Of a stretch of DNA of 64,000 nt, positions 14,317-25,109 are shown one piece after another. The notes beneath the pieces are model-generated. The model saw nothing but the letters and a program-made list of their open reading frames with translations, did no database searches and was not told where the DNA came from. Each line of letters begins with the position of its first letter. The first letter of the stretch is position 1. The stretch covers positions 299,452-363,451 of the forward strand of contig VWYX01000791.1 in the NCBI GenBank assembly GCA_013396525.1, read 5' to 3'. The position numbers and the translations under genes are program-made. The stretch comes from Chaetorhynchus papuensis. Taxonomy: Eukaryota; Chordata; Aves; Passeriformes; Rhipiduridae.

Positions 14317-16186
14317 GATAACCAAAAGGAAAAATAACAGAACAGACATCAATTTCAAAGATACCCTCAGGCTCCAGCTTACCTGGGAAACACCATGGCA
14401 CATTTCAGAAAGTCCAGGTGAAAACATATTTCTCTTGTTCTATCCAGCTCTAGAATGGTTTAGTTTGCTAAGAGCAGTCACTTCACACCCAGCAAGAGAG
14501 ACTCCACTTTAGTATGGGCACTTAATTTTCTCTCAGAGAGGCACATGATTCTACAAAATATCTTCTAGCTACCAACATCCAAAGATTTTTATTTCCACAT
14601 GTGCAGTGCAACATTTCGATTCTATATTGGGACACTAAGTCATTCAGAGCTGTAAAGCAAGCCTATCTACACCTTCTTATATGCTTTTCCTCAGAGATAA
14701 CCCAAAAATCCAGATCTGGTTAAAATGTGAAGTATAATTCTAGCAAGCTTAAATTTTAAATACGGAGACTTCAAAGCAACATGATGAGAGAGAATATGGG
14801 GAAGCGAGGCAGGTTTAGAATCAGTTCTCCCTGGGGCCAGCATGTCCTTGCAGTTGAGTACTTGCTGCTAAGCTTTGCTTCAGTAAAATCTGTGATTTCC
14901 TGAAGAGCAAACAACATTGTTCATTTTCTGTAGCAGCCAAGACTGTTGTAGGCAGAAAAGCTCCCAAGGTGCCACAAGAGTAGCAGGTAGAAAACATACA
15001 GAGGCAAATCTCCACACAGAAGCAGGAGCAGAGGTCCAGACAACTGAACATGATGGACAGGGAGCTCCTTAGAAGCCAGAGGATGCTGTGTAATCTCCTT
15101 GCCACCAGGCATTTCGGGACAAAGTGGTCACTCCTCTCTTGAAGTTACAGAACACAATAGTGAAAATTCAAAGAAAAACAAATACCGCCCATCACAGGCT
15201 TCCTGGAAAAGCGATAACAGTATGTATTGGCCGCGGTGGTTTGTAAGGTTGGGACAATTCCTCCCCTAATTAATCTTTGCCAATGGTGGGTGAAAATAGC
15301 AGAGGTTTGGCACAAGAAAAAGAGGTACTATCTACCCTAGAAGTGGCACAATAACTGGATTAGGATACTGAGAGACAACAACACGAGTGGAGACTGTGAG
15401 AAAGAGGCAGGAAATAGAGTTGAGATTATCATAATAGACAAGATGATGAAAATACTGTATAAGGAAGCTGTACACAGAGCAGAAGGATACTTCATGTGGG
15501 GGCTGGGGACACCTTTCCCACAACTAAACAGCAAACAAGAGGTAGGAATGGAGAAATATTTTACTGTTAAAAGCATTTCCCAAAGAACAGGAAGTACCTG
15601 AGACTCTCAACTTACAATATTCCTACTTCAACTTACCTTGCAAAAGGTATGCTTTGTCTGACTAGGTAAATAGCCTGCCTTTGCAGAGGATGATGACTTT
15701 TTACAGCTATCTTCATATTTACTCTATTAGCTTGACTGGCAGATATCAAAATGTACAACGAATTGGAAAATTTACACTGAGTGTACTGTGGAGCATTTTC
15801 AGAATTTCACTTGTTTGACAATTATATTCTGTTTGTTTTTATTGAAGAGTTTGGAAATTACAGAACAAGATCAATGTAAAATTATACACTAAAGATATGC
15901 TATAGCTACCTGACAAAATAATTGTAAAAGACAGGAAAGGTCTGATAAATGTGGTCTACATTCAGCTTTAGCTCAGTTTCCTTTTACAAATTTTTCCATT
16001 TTACAAATGTTCAAAAGGAGACAAACATGTTAATGAATTCAAAGCATGTGAAAAGCTGTCTGAAAAACGTTAAGTGGGTAAGACATAATAGTAATATGTC
16101 ACAATTGTCTTCAAAGGTAAATCTTATTTTTATACAAAATATAAATCTGGTAATTTTTCAGGAAAACATTAGCTTTTTTCTTTTTT

Positions 16187-16190
<4 letters not shown>

Positions 16191-16219
<29 letters not shown>
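16191..16219. repeat. (TG)n dinucleotide microsatellite
   Basis: About 14 uninterrupted TG units directly preceded by a T-rich run. Likely length-polymorphic. Confidence 0.95.
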
Positions 16220-16221
<2 letters not shown>

Positions 16222-19200
16222 TAAAATCAGCAAAGAATGAAGTATTATGAAACAATGAAGTTTAAATGAAGTTAAGTTCAGATTTGGGCTTAGTGATAAA
16301 ATCCCAAAATCAATTAAAAAGAAGCTCAAAATCAGAATTCAAATCAGTAATAACTAGCACATATGCAATATTGATAAGGTAGGTAGCTTTAAAACGGTTT
16401 GTATAAATAATTCAGATTTGAGCCCAGGAGTGTATTGTGCCTGAGATGAAACTCATGCTAATTTAAAAACATGTATATTAAAACCCCCATCATCATTTTA
16501 TATTTGTTAAATACAAAATTTGTTTATCTTAAAAAAAAATAGAAAAATTTCAAACTAATATTTTGTAAGAAAGTGTCAGTGCACATGAAATTGTGTTCAT
16601 AAAGTGTCCCCAGCTAAAACCCTTCCCAAGACTCCAGAAATATCAGAGGCCTTTTTGTTACTTATGACCATTTTTTAAAACAGGAAATTGAGTCAGAAAG
16701 CTTTTTAGTTTTATGACTTACACAAGCTTAGTGGAAATACATCTCATATAGAAGTCAAGGACTGCCTTGATGGTTACCTTTTTTTCCATTTTTTTTAATC
16801 TGTATACATGAAGAGGTCAAGGGTTTTTCAAGGAACAAATGTAAACAGTGTAACAGCTTTAATTTAACACAAATATTGAGATAAAGAGTGTGCAACTTTT
16901 ATGCGCAGCCTAAGCATTATTCAATTTTTAATGGCTGGACAGTTTTAAAACACATTTGGCTTCACATTATACAGTATAAGCAAAACCCTGTCCATTTCCC
17001 CTTTTTCCTGTATGAAATGACACTTTGCACTTCTAAGTGACTTTATGTAAGACACAACTTACACTTTGTGAGAATGGGAACTTGAAAAGGCAGCAGATTT
17101 TCCTCAAAATTGTATGGTTTTACTGTTAACAGCCAATAAAAGAAGCTGGGCAAGCTCAACATAAAAATACATCTCTTATAAACTTGTGACAATTCCTGAA
17201 AAAATGGTAAACTGCAAGAGCAAGAAAAACAGCAACAAGAGAACAACAAATAGAAATATCCTCTAAAGCGTATTGGCTTGATAGTGAAATGAAAAGCCAG
17301 GATTCCTCTTTCCCACATCCAAGAGCTCTTCTCCACCACGTGTGCAGGTACCACCCCATCCTTAGGGTGCAGCCTTTCTGTCCTGTGCAGCACTGTATGA
17401 GCTGCACACCTCAGCACTGGAGGCATCCAGCCTGCCTTTTGCGGGGCTGGGACTTTCCTTACCCCCAGTTTAGAGAGCAAGAATGGATTGGCATTGCCAT
17501 TCAAACTCCAAGTGCTGCAGAGCCACAGGGAATAGGAACAGAGCAATCAGGTGAAATAGTATGTCCTAAGAAGGAGTCATAAATAAGAATTTTACAGGTC
17601 TGACAGGGCTAGCACTAGAAGTGCTGATAGCCAGTGACTCTGTAGTAAAACTAAAAGCATAACTGAAGGAAGAGTGACAAATTTAAGATGACGTGAGCAG
17701 GGAAAAAGATTATATGCAATGAGGATGCTCTCCTACCCACTTTCACTGCTCAAAAGGATCAGGAGGGGAAGAGGAAAAAAGCACTTCCTAAGAGTTACAA
17801 GATATTTTTACAAGGATATATCATTTGCTATAAGAAAAACTGGTATTGTTGTGCCCCTTCCCATTCAGGGCTGAATTTAAATGCTTTCAAATTTCTAGCC
17901 TCATTTGAAATGCAGTAGTGATCTATAGACTTATTACTGTCCTACACCATGACATTGCAAAATATGCCAGCACTTACTAGGGAGGCCTACCTACCTCATT
18001 GTGAGGCTGTATTTAATTTACTGCCTCTTATCAGCTACAAATCTCATTTGTCACCATAGTTCTTAAGGTTCCTGCCTTCCACTGAGATTGCTCCACTTTC
18101 CCACAGTCTGCATTTTCAAGACATGAATCTCATTTTCTCGTCTTCCTGCCCACCTTTCTAATCTCCCCAAAACCTTTTTATTATGTTCTGTCCTTTAGTG
18201 TTATTTTCAATGACTCTCAAGTTAATATAAGTATTCAGGCATTCCATTCAATATCTGCAGTCTTTTCCCAATCATTCAAAAAGATATCAAATAATAATTA
18301 TTAATATGAGATTTTGAAGAAGTTAGACATCATTTCCAACACCCTTTCTCTTGCTTCTGCCTCTTGTTACCAGTATGCAAAAATTAGAAAACTCTTCATA
18401 GTTAAGCCAGGGTCATTTGAAATAGAAATACTATCTAAATAGTAATATGTATGAAAGGAAAAAAAAAAAATAAAAGAAAACAGTTGAGTTTTATAAAGCA
18501 TTTGAGGAAAAAAAGTCTAGGTATTTCCTCTTTAATTAAAAAGCTGCTCTTATTATCCAAGAAGCTAAATAAGCAGTAAAACAACAGCACAGGTTGAGAG
18601 GGGGGATTTAATACAAACTAACTAAAATCATATCACAGCCATATACATACTGTATTCATTGCAATAGAATAAAAGCTCAATTCCTCCCTTATCTTCTCTC
18701 ACTCAGGAAGAAACTGCTGCTTTACATTAATGCAAAAGAACAAAAGGTATTACATTTGAACACAGATCCAAGCCACGTACTATGAACCCCTTCCCATGCA
18801 AACCTGGAGAAGCCCAAATGGGCTCTGGCAAGATGCTTAGATTCCATTTCCCAGCACCTGCAGACTGTGACTAAACTACCTGCCAGTGTACATCCTCCCT
18901 CACACAAGTTAAGTCAGCTATGAAGTTTTTTATCCCACGCCTTCTGGGTACGTGCAAACTCTGTTTGGGTTAAGGGACTGTAATTGCATGGTGTTTCCAT
19001 AACATCATATATCCAGGACCATGTCTATTATACCAGCTAGCTTAAAGAGGGGAAGGGATATAAGACATGTTAATTCCCCTGATAAAACTACAGCTGATAT
19101 AACTTGGAGCAAATTATTGCTTAAGCTTCAATTTTCTTAGAAAACTGACAGTCACTTTCCCAAAATTGATGGTGTAACATAACATGTACCAAATCTAGAC

Positions 19201-21118
19201 TATATGCTATTCTACTACGGGTTTTTTTTTCAGGTTTTGAGTTATCACTCTTCCATTTACTGCTGCTTTGCTCTTCATAGAAAGTGTCAGTGAGGATTAC
19301 CACTTGCATCTCTGCTTGTGATATCATTGAAATGTGATGATGTAAGGATTTATCCCATTTGTAGAACACTTTAATGATTGTCCTAAATGCTGCCCTCTGC
19401 AATCCATCTCTGCCAGCCATAACTGACAAGATAAGTGCAAAGCAGCAGTCCTAGTGATGCCTGGGACTGCCTCTTCAGTGCAGTAGGAAAAAATAGCAAT
19501 TATCGTGAACTAGACAAACAAATTCCACAAAAAAAGTTCGCATTGAGTTCTTTTGGTTGGTCAGTTGTTTGAGTTTCTTGTTTTTTCCTTTTTGCACTGC
19601 CAGTAGCTTAGGAACAACAAATGAACTAAACCCAAAAGCAAAATCCTCCCCAACCCATCTGTTTTCAATACAAGTTTTGAATATTTACACATATGCTTTG
19701 CTCCTAAATGCCAGATTTTGGCTTGAAAATAATTTTTTAAAGCCAGACTGTAAATATGCATTCAAGAAGAGAAACGCTGGAGAACCTTCTTTCCAGCCTC
19801 ACAGCATCCCAGGCATTGTGAGGAAATGTCAATTGAAGCAGGAATTTTTGCATTAATCCAAAATTTGTTCTTAAAGCAAAATAAGCATTCAAATAGCCAT
19901 GATGATAACACTACTGGCTTTTGCCCTTCAGATTTACTTTTTCTGTAATTGTTTTGAATAACAACAGAAGACTTCCATTTACTTCTTTCAGGGTTGTGAA
20001 TGCTTATTAAAAACAGACAGTAACTGCTCTTAATTACAATGAGAAGGGAAGGGGTAGATGGACCAGTATTTCAGGCTTAGAGAATGAGTACAGTGCTAAG
20101 TGCACAGTGTCATCTAGAGGCCAAAACCAGCTCTTCCTAATATGCTTTACAGCAAGGGCCTGAGGTTTTTTTCCCTTGCTCTAATAACCAACACTTACAT
20201 CTCCTTAGATGGTCACATAAATTATCTCTGCAGATATCTTGAATGGGAGGCCCACTGCGGTCATTCTGAAAGTCTGCATCAACACCTATGGATGAGCGCA
20301 GGAAAACTTCACTGCAAGGTGCACCTAAGTGACTGGACTGTCACTGTGTGACCAACCTCAGGAACACTTTTCCCCTTACATCTCCACAAATAATTTTGAG
20401 CACAGGGATCAGCCACTGCTTGTCACCACAAATAGGCAAAGATGATTGCATCTAAACAAATTTGTACTGACTGGGATGGATACCAGTAAAGTTTAAGCTG
20501 TAAATTCATGTCATCTTCTCCATTTTTTTAGGAAAACCAACATTCAGTAAATAGGACATAGTAAACCTAGATAGAAATACTCCATCATTATTGTTATGTA
20601 AGATGAAAAAAACCACCTTTTTTTGAAAACATCTGGAATATGTTCTAACAGAATCTTAGTTTACTAACCAAATGAGAACATGAAATATTTGTATCATCCC
20701 CAGTATTAGTATATGACAACCTATAGAAAAAGTTGCATTTTCAGTCTGTATGTGAGAGGGTATATATCTCACACATTTGCGTGCTCTGCTCTATTGTTTC
20801 CAGAGGAATGATCCCCACTTTAATACACAAAAAAAAAAGCACAACCCATCTGACAACTGCCTGACATGCAGTTGGGCAGAGTGTTTACCGCAAACAGAGT
20901 CTAGACCGATTAGTATCACACAAAGAGGAAAAAACATTGGCATAAAGGAAATTATGCACATAAAAATACTTCAGGCTTGGTACTGGTGTGGTACAAACCT
21001 TGTCTGGTTTCTGCTAAAAAATTACCCAAACAAACCAACAATATAGTTGTCAGTATTTTATAAAAGGGTGTGCAGACTCATTCAGGGGTAGTACAGGTAG
21101 TACTGACTCCATCAGACC

Positions 21119-21143
21119 GAGAGAGAGAGAGAAGAGAGAAAAA
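21119..21143. repeat. (GA)n-rich patch
   Basis: Short purine-only GA-rich stretch with one interruption. Confidence 0.85.
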
Positions 21144-21294
21144 GTGGTGGAGCACTGCACTGAATCAGAAAAACCTCTTAATGCACCTGTACACCCTTGG
21201 AAAGAAAGAGGGGGTGGTGAGTCAGGCACATTTTTATTCCTTAGCACTGAATAATCACGACTCCTGCACCCTAAAGATGCAGTTCACCTGTAAC

Positions 21295-21310
21295 GAATGA
21301 ATGAATGAAT
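21295..21310. repeat. (GAAT)4 tetranucleotide repeat
   Basis: Four perfect GAAT units. Confidence 0.85.
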
Positions 21311-22636
21311 TCTGGTACCTGGTAGTCCAATCCACATTTATGAGAGATGGTATCTAATGACAAAAGAGTATAGTTAATCTGGGAATTCGGCACCCTGTGA
21401 GAACTAAGGTTTTGTTTGTTCTCAGTAGCAAGAATATAGTTCCTTTTATCTTAGTTAAAACAAATTTCAGTTTCTCCTTCAACCTAAAATAAGTATTACC
21501 AACCCTATACCTTCTCGCAACTTGTATGAAATCTATCTGCATATTCTTTTTTTATTCCTAATAGCATCTGCAATAGTTGAAAATAAGTGGCAATTAATAC
21601 TTTAGCATATATATTTCCATAATTTTTTTTTGTCTGCAATTCAAACCAACTGGAAAGAAGAACAAAAAGTGGGAGAAAAAGAAATTGCAAGTCATTTATC
21701 TGCTATTTCCCCTTCTATTTCTTAACGTAGGTGTCTGCAGGAATTGTCTGTGCAGGAAGAGGAAAGCACCTAGTTGTCTGCTAATTCTGTAGTTCAACAA
21801 GTAAGTCAAGTGTTAATATAAATATAAATATTGAACATATACTATTTTGTATGCTTTAAAAAAATGTGTCTATAGTAGAAATGTTATCTAATTCCTAAAA
21901 ACATTTAGAAGTAATAAGAGTTACCAGAAATAATAGAAATATATATTCCATCACAAAGCATGGAAGCAAGAAGCAAGCACCACATTAGTCTTCCCCCACA
22001 TCTCCTATAGTACAATGAATTTTAATGTCAAGTGTTAAAATTTAAGAATCAAAGTGCTGAATAGAATTATTTATAGAAGTAAAGGCTGCACAACCTGTAC
22101 TTCACTGAAAACCCACCCATCCAAAGACTGAAATGGGTCTTAAGAAAGGACAGTGAATTTACTCTATATAGGGGATCGTAGTTTTTTATGTCAGAAAGGA
22201 TTTCTTCTTTTCTTAAATTTGGCACCTGTAGGCTCCTACTTCACAAATTTAAAGTACAAACTTCATAGCCTGGTAGTTTATAAAACAGTAACTCTCTAAT
22301 ATTAATGTGATGTCACATTGTAGTGGTTTTAAGTACTCCCTGATTTCGTTCCTGTGAGATAAGAACTAGGAGGAAGCAAAGCAGGCACAAGACTTGAAGA
22401 AATATAAGAAGTTTATTAACAGACCTAAAAGAAGAGGAAAAAAATAGAAAACCATCAGAACAAAACATTTAGAACTCTTCTCCCTCCCTCCATCTTCTCC
22501 TCTCTCTCATCCAATGTTGCAGTTCTTGGAAGGGGAAAAGAAAAGGGTTTTCTCCCTGCTTTACGTGGTTCTCCAAACTGCCACCATCTGCAGAAACACA
22601 ATCTGCTGTGGTGCAAAGTCTCTGCTTCCATAAGCC

Positions 22637-23096
22637 NNNNNNNNNNNNNNNNNNNNNNNNNNNNNNNNNNNNNNNNNNNNNNNNNNNNNNNNNNNNNNNN
22701 NNNNNNNNNNNNNNNNNNNNNNNNNNNNNNNNNNNNNNNNNNNNNNNNNNNNNNNNNNNNNNNNNNNNNNNNNNNNNNNNNNNNNNNNNNNNNNNNNNNN
22801 NNNNNNNNNNNNNNNNNNNNNNNNNNNNNNNNNNNNNNNNNNNNNNNNNNNNNNNNNNNNNNNNNNNNNNNNNNNNNNNNNNNNNNNNNNNNNNNNNNNN
22901 NNNNNNNNNNNNNNNNNNNNNNNNNNNNNNNNNNNNNNNNNNNNNNNNNNNNNNNNNNNNNNNNNNNNNNNNNNNNNNNNNNNNNNNNNNNNNNNNNNNN
23001 NNNNNNNNNNNNNNNNNNNNNNNNNNNNNNNNNNNNNNNNNNNNNNNNNNNNNNNNNNNNNNNNNNNNNNNNNNNNNNNNNNNNNNNNNNNNNNNN
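22637..23096. other. Assembly gap (460 N)
   Basis: A run of 460 undetermined bases lies inside the LTR, next to a very GC-rich flank at 23097-23340. GC-rich sequence is a common cause of dropout. The true length may differ from the N count. Confidence 0.99.
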
Positions 23097-23340
23097 GCCA
23101 GTCTCCTGCTGGGTACCGTGTGGAAACAGAACCGGTCCCAGAGAAACCGCGTCGGAGAGTCTGGGAGGTCCCCTTCCCAGCGCCTCAGGGTCCGTCCTGC
23201 GGCTTGGGAGAAGCAGGGGAAGCAGGGGCAGGGCCGCCTTTTCTGGCCTGGCCTGGCCCGGCCCGGCCCGGCGGGCCTGGGGCTGCGGGCCCCTCGGGCC
23301 CCTCCGGTCGCCACCCCTGGACCGGAAAAACTCCCCCCGA
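23097..23340 (-). promoter_or_regulatory. GC/CpG-rich part of the LTR, with nearby TATA box
   Basis: This stretch is far richer in G and C than anything else in the window, with repeated GGCCC/GGCCT blocks and several CpG. It lies just downstream, on the minus strand, of TATAAAA near 23361. It therefore probably belongs to the transcribed R/U5 side of the LTR and is not an independent CpG-island promoter of a host gene. No coding signature is seen. Confidence 0.5.
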
Positions 23341-23432
23341 ATCCTGCCTTCCACAGGGTTTTATAGGTAACATTGAGAGAAATGCGATTCGACCAGACAA
23401 CTGTCTGTCAAATTTAGGGTCAACCCACGACA

Positions 23433-24836
23433 CGCATTAAACAAACTAAGGTACTTTTCCAGTTTGTTAGTATTTATACATTAATTTTAAAATGATGTTT
23501 TGATTGACTCCTATGCATTGAACCGAGACTTTTTTTCTTGTCTGTCTCCTCATACAATGAGGCCAGAGCACTGTTAAAGACTAGCAGGAGGGCAGTATTT
23601 ATAGTAAGTCACTAGTTGGAAAAGTGTCTTGAGTAGGAGTCCTAGGTCTCTTCCCATAGAAATGGACTTCTCACTGATGAATTATCAATTAAACTCGAAG
23701 AGAATCCATGACACACAGAATGAGGGATTTTCACAGGCAGCAAGATTCATGCCTTGGGTTTATTAAACATATGATTTTTTGCCAACAGCTTCTTCTATAG
23801 CCTTAGACTGTAAATGCTCCTGAGAATTCAGTTCGCATACATATGAGAAATACAGTGATCATGTAGATTTCAGTACTTTTCAAGCAACATTCAGAAAAGA
23901 AAAACAAAAGCTATTTAAAGCATAGAGATGAAATCAGGGTGTGCACAGCAAAATTTCTTTTATCTACCAAAAGAGCAATTCAGAGAGATGATTCATGGTT
24001 GCATGTAAAGGGCATTGAGGAAACATTACGAGAAAACATTTCCATTCCAAACAGATCTATTTGTCAGCTCTCCAAGCAGACTATTATGTGCAGCAGGTAA
24101 TTGAAAGTAAAATAATAAGATTCACAGAATGCCTGATATTTCTGCTTTATATCTGATCACTTAGGGGTTTCCAATACCCATAACATTGTGCCTACAGTAT
24201 GCAATCAACCACCACATTCTCACTTGGTCATTCAGATATTTTAAAAATCATTAACCACATTCTGTATAATTTATAGTTTCAGAGCAGAATTCCAATCAAA
24301 CATAGATGTTGCAGTTCATAGACCAGGGTATTTATTTCAACTGTATAAAAAGTCCATTACATTAATATGCTAAGCTAAAATTACAGGGACAAAATCAGTT
24401 CAGATGTCTCTGCTGTAGGGGTATAAAACAGAACAGATCAGAGGAAGGCAACTGAAAGTAGTCAAGGTCTTAAGCTAAAACAGGTATCAAGACAACCAGC
24501 TGGAAACTGAGCAATTTCAGATTAGTTCCCAAATAATGGCAAGGGAAGAATTACCTTAAGTAAACAGAAGGCACTACACAGGCTGGATGGATTGCAATTA
24601 CATTAAGAAAATCCACTGAGTCCCTTGCTGGACAAAAACACTAACACATATTCCCCCTCACTATTCCAACTCTATGTTCACACTTATATTGAAGCAATGG
24701 TATGATGGTCCGAAAATAATTATTTGAAATTTAAAGTGAGTGGCAAAGTAACTGTTGTTTGATTGACTGAAGATTTTTAATTTGAAATAACTGTGATTAG
24801 CAATTTTTGTAAAATTATTTTCCTATCATGTCAGAT
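23433..24836. other. AT-rich non-coding DNA between two LTRs
   Basis: No gene, RNA or repeat is recognised. No retroviral gag, pol or env reading frame is seen, so the two flanking LTRs are not the two ends of one provirus; their terminal sequences also differ. Confidence 0.7.
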
Positions 24837-25090
24837 TGTCGTGGTTTAACCCCAGCCATCAATCAAGCACCAGCACTGACTTGCTCACTCCCCCACCAGT
24901 AGGATCAGGGAGAGAATTGGAAAGGCTAAAACTGGAAAACTCATGGGTTGAGATAAAGTCAGGTTAATGGGGAAAGCAAAAGTTGTACACACAAGCAAAG
25001 CAAATCGAGGAATTAATTCACTGCTTCCCATGGACAGGCAGGTGTGTCAGAAAGGAGAACAGACAGGATGCCAAGTGTAGACATTGTGTA
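24837..25090 (-). mobile_element. Truncated avian ERV LTR (TGTCGTGGTTTAACCCC family)
   Basis: The + strand begins TGTCGTGGTTTAACCCCAGC at 24837. It continues through landmarks that I recognise from a widespread bird LTR: CACTCCCCCACCAG, GGGAGAGAATTGGAAA, CTCATGGGTTGAGATAAAG, CAAAGCAAATCGAGGAATT and GACAGGCAGGTGT. In that family the TATA box lies on the strand opposite to this reading, so the element is placed on the minus strand and the part kept is its 3' end. The part that should carry the TATA box is missing, so the copy is truncated around 25070-25110. That boundary is fuzzy. No target duplication can be assigned. Confidence 0.85.
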
Positions 25091-25109
25091 CGTCAGTGCC
25101 AACCACAGC

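Larger units (their letters stand above)
10190..22318. other. AT-rich non-coding DNA, no confirmed gene
   Basis: No confirmed gene, RNA or transposon. Slightly GC-raised patches at 14.81-15.11 kb and 17.29-17.58 kb carry chance-like open frames, the longest being 17043-17546 minus, 167 codons. These have no recognisable domain. Simple tracts inside are an A24 run, a TG array, a GA patch and a GAAT tetramer, listed separately. One weak exon-like frame at 11430-11544 is discussed as a finding. Confidence 0.6.
22319..23432 (-). mobile_element. Endogenous retrovirus LTR (probable solo LTR, ERVL-like)
   Basis: On the minus strand the element begins TGTCGTGGGTTGACC (complement of 23418-23432) and ends CCACTACA (complement of 22319-22326), giving the TG...CA ends of a retroviral LTR. 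Directly flanking bases are CACAT on the left (22314-22318) and CGCAT on the right (23433-23437), a 5-bp target duplication with one mismatch; 5-bp duplications are usual for class III (ERVL) elements. On the minus strand a TATAAAA box lies near 23361 and an AATAAA near 22411-22418. The start matches the TG(T/C)GTGGGTTGAC-type ends of bird LTRs. A 460-base run of N sits inside, so an internal retroviral region cannot be strictly excluded. The spurious frames of 250-300 codons here are open only because of the N bases. Confidence 0.85.

Noticed and set aside
14821..15112. Cysteine/leucine-rich minus-strand frames of 94 and 63 codons
   Set aside because: Two overlapping frames with unrelated content and no signal that either is translated; composition explains the cysteine richness.
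17043..17582. Overlapping long frames on both strands in a GC-raised patch
   Set aside because: Neither strand shows a domain, splice context or codon pattern; opposite-strand openness suggests composition, not coding.
22455..23366. Open frames of 250-300 codons on both strands
   Set aside because: They are open only because 460 N bases are translated as unknown residues. The real parts are LTR sequence.
22319..25090. One provirus bounded by the two LTRs
   Set aside because: The two LTRs belong to different families and no gag, pol or env sequence lies between them.
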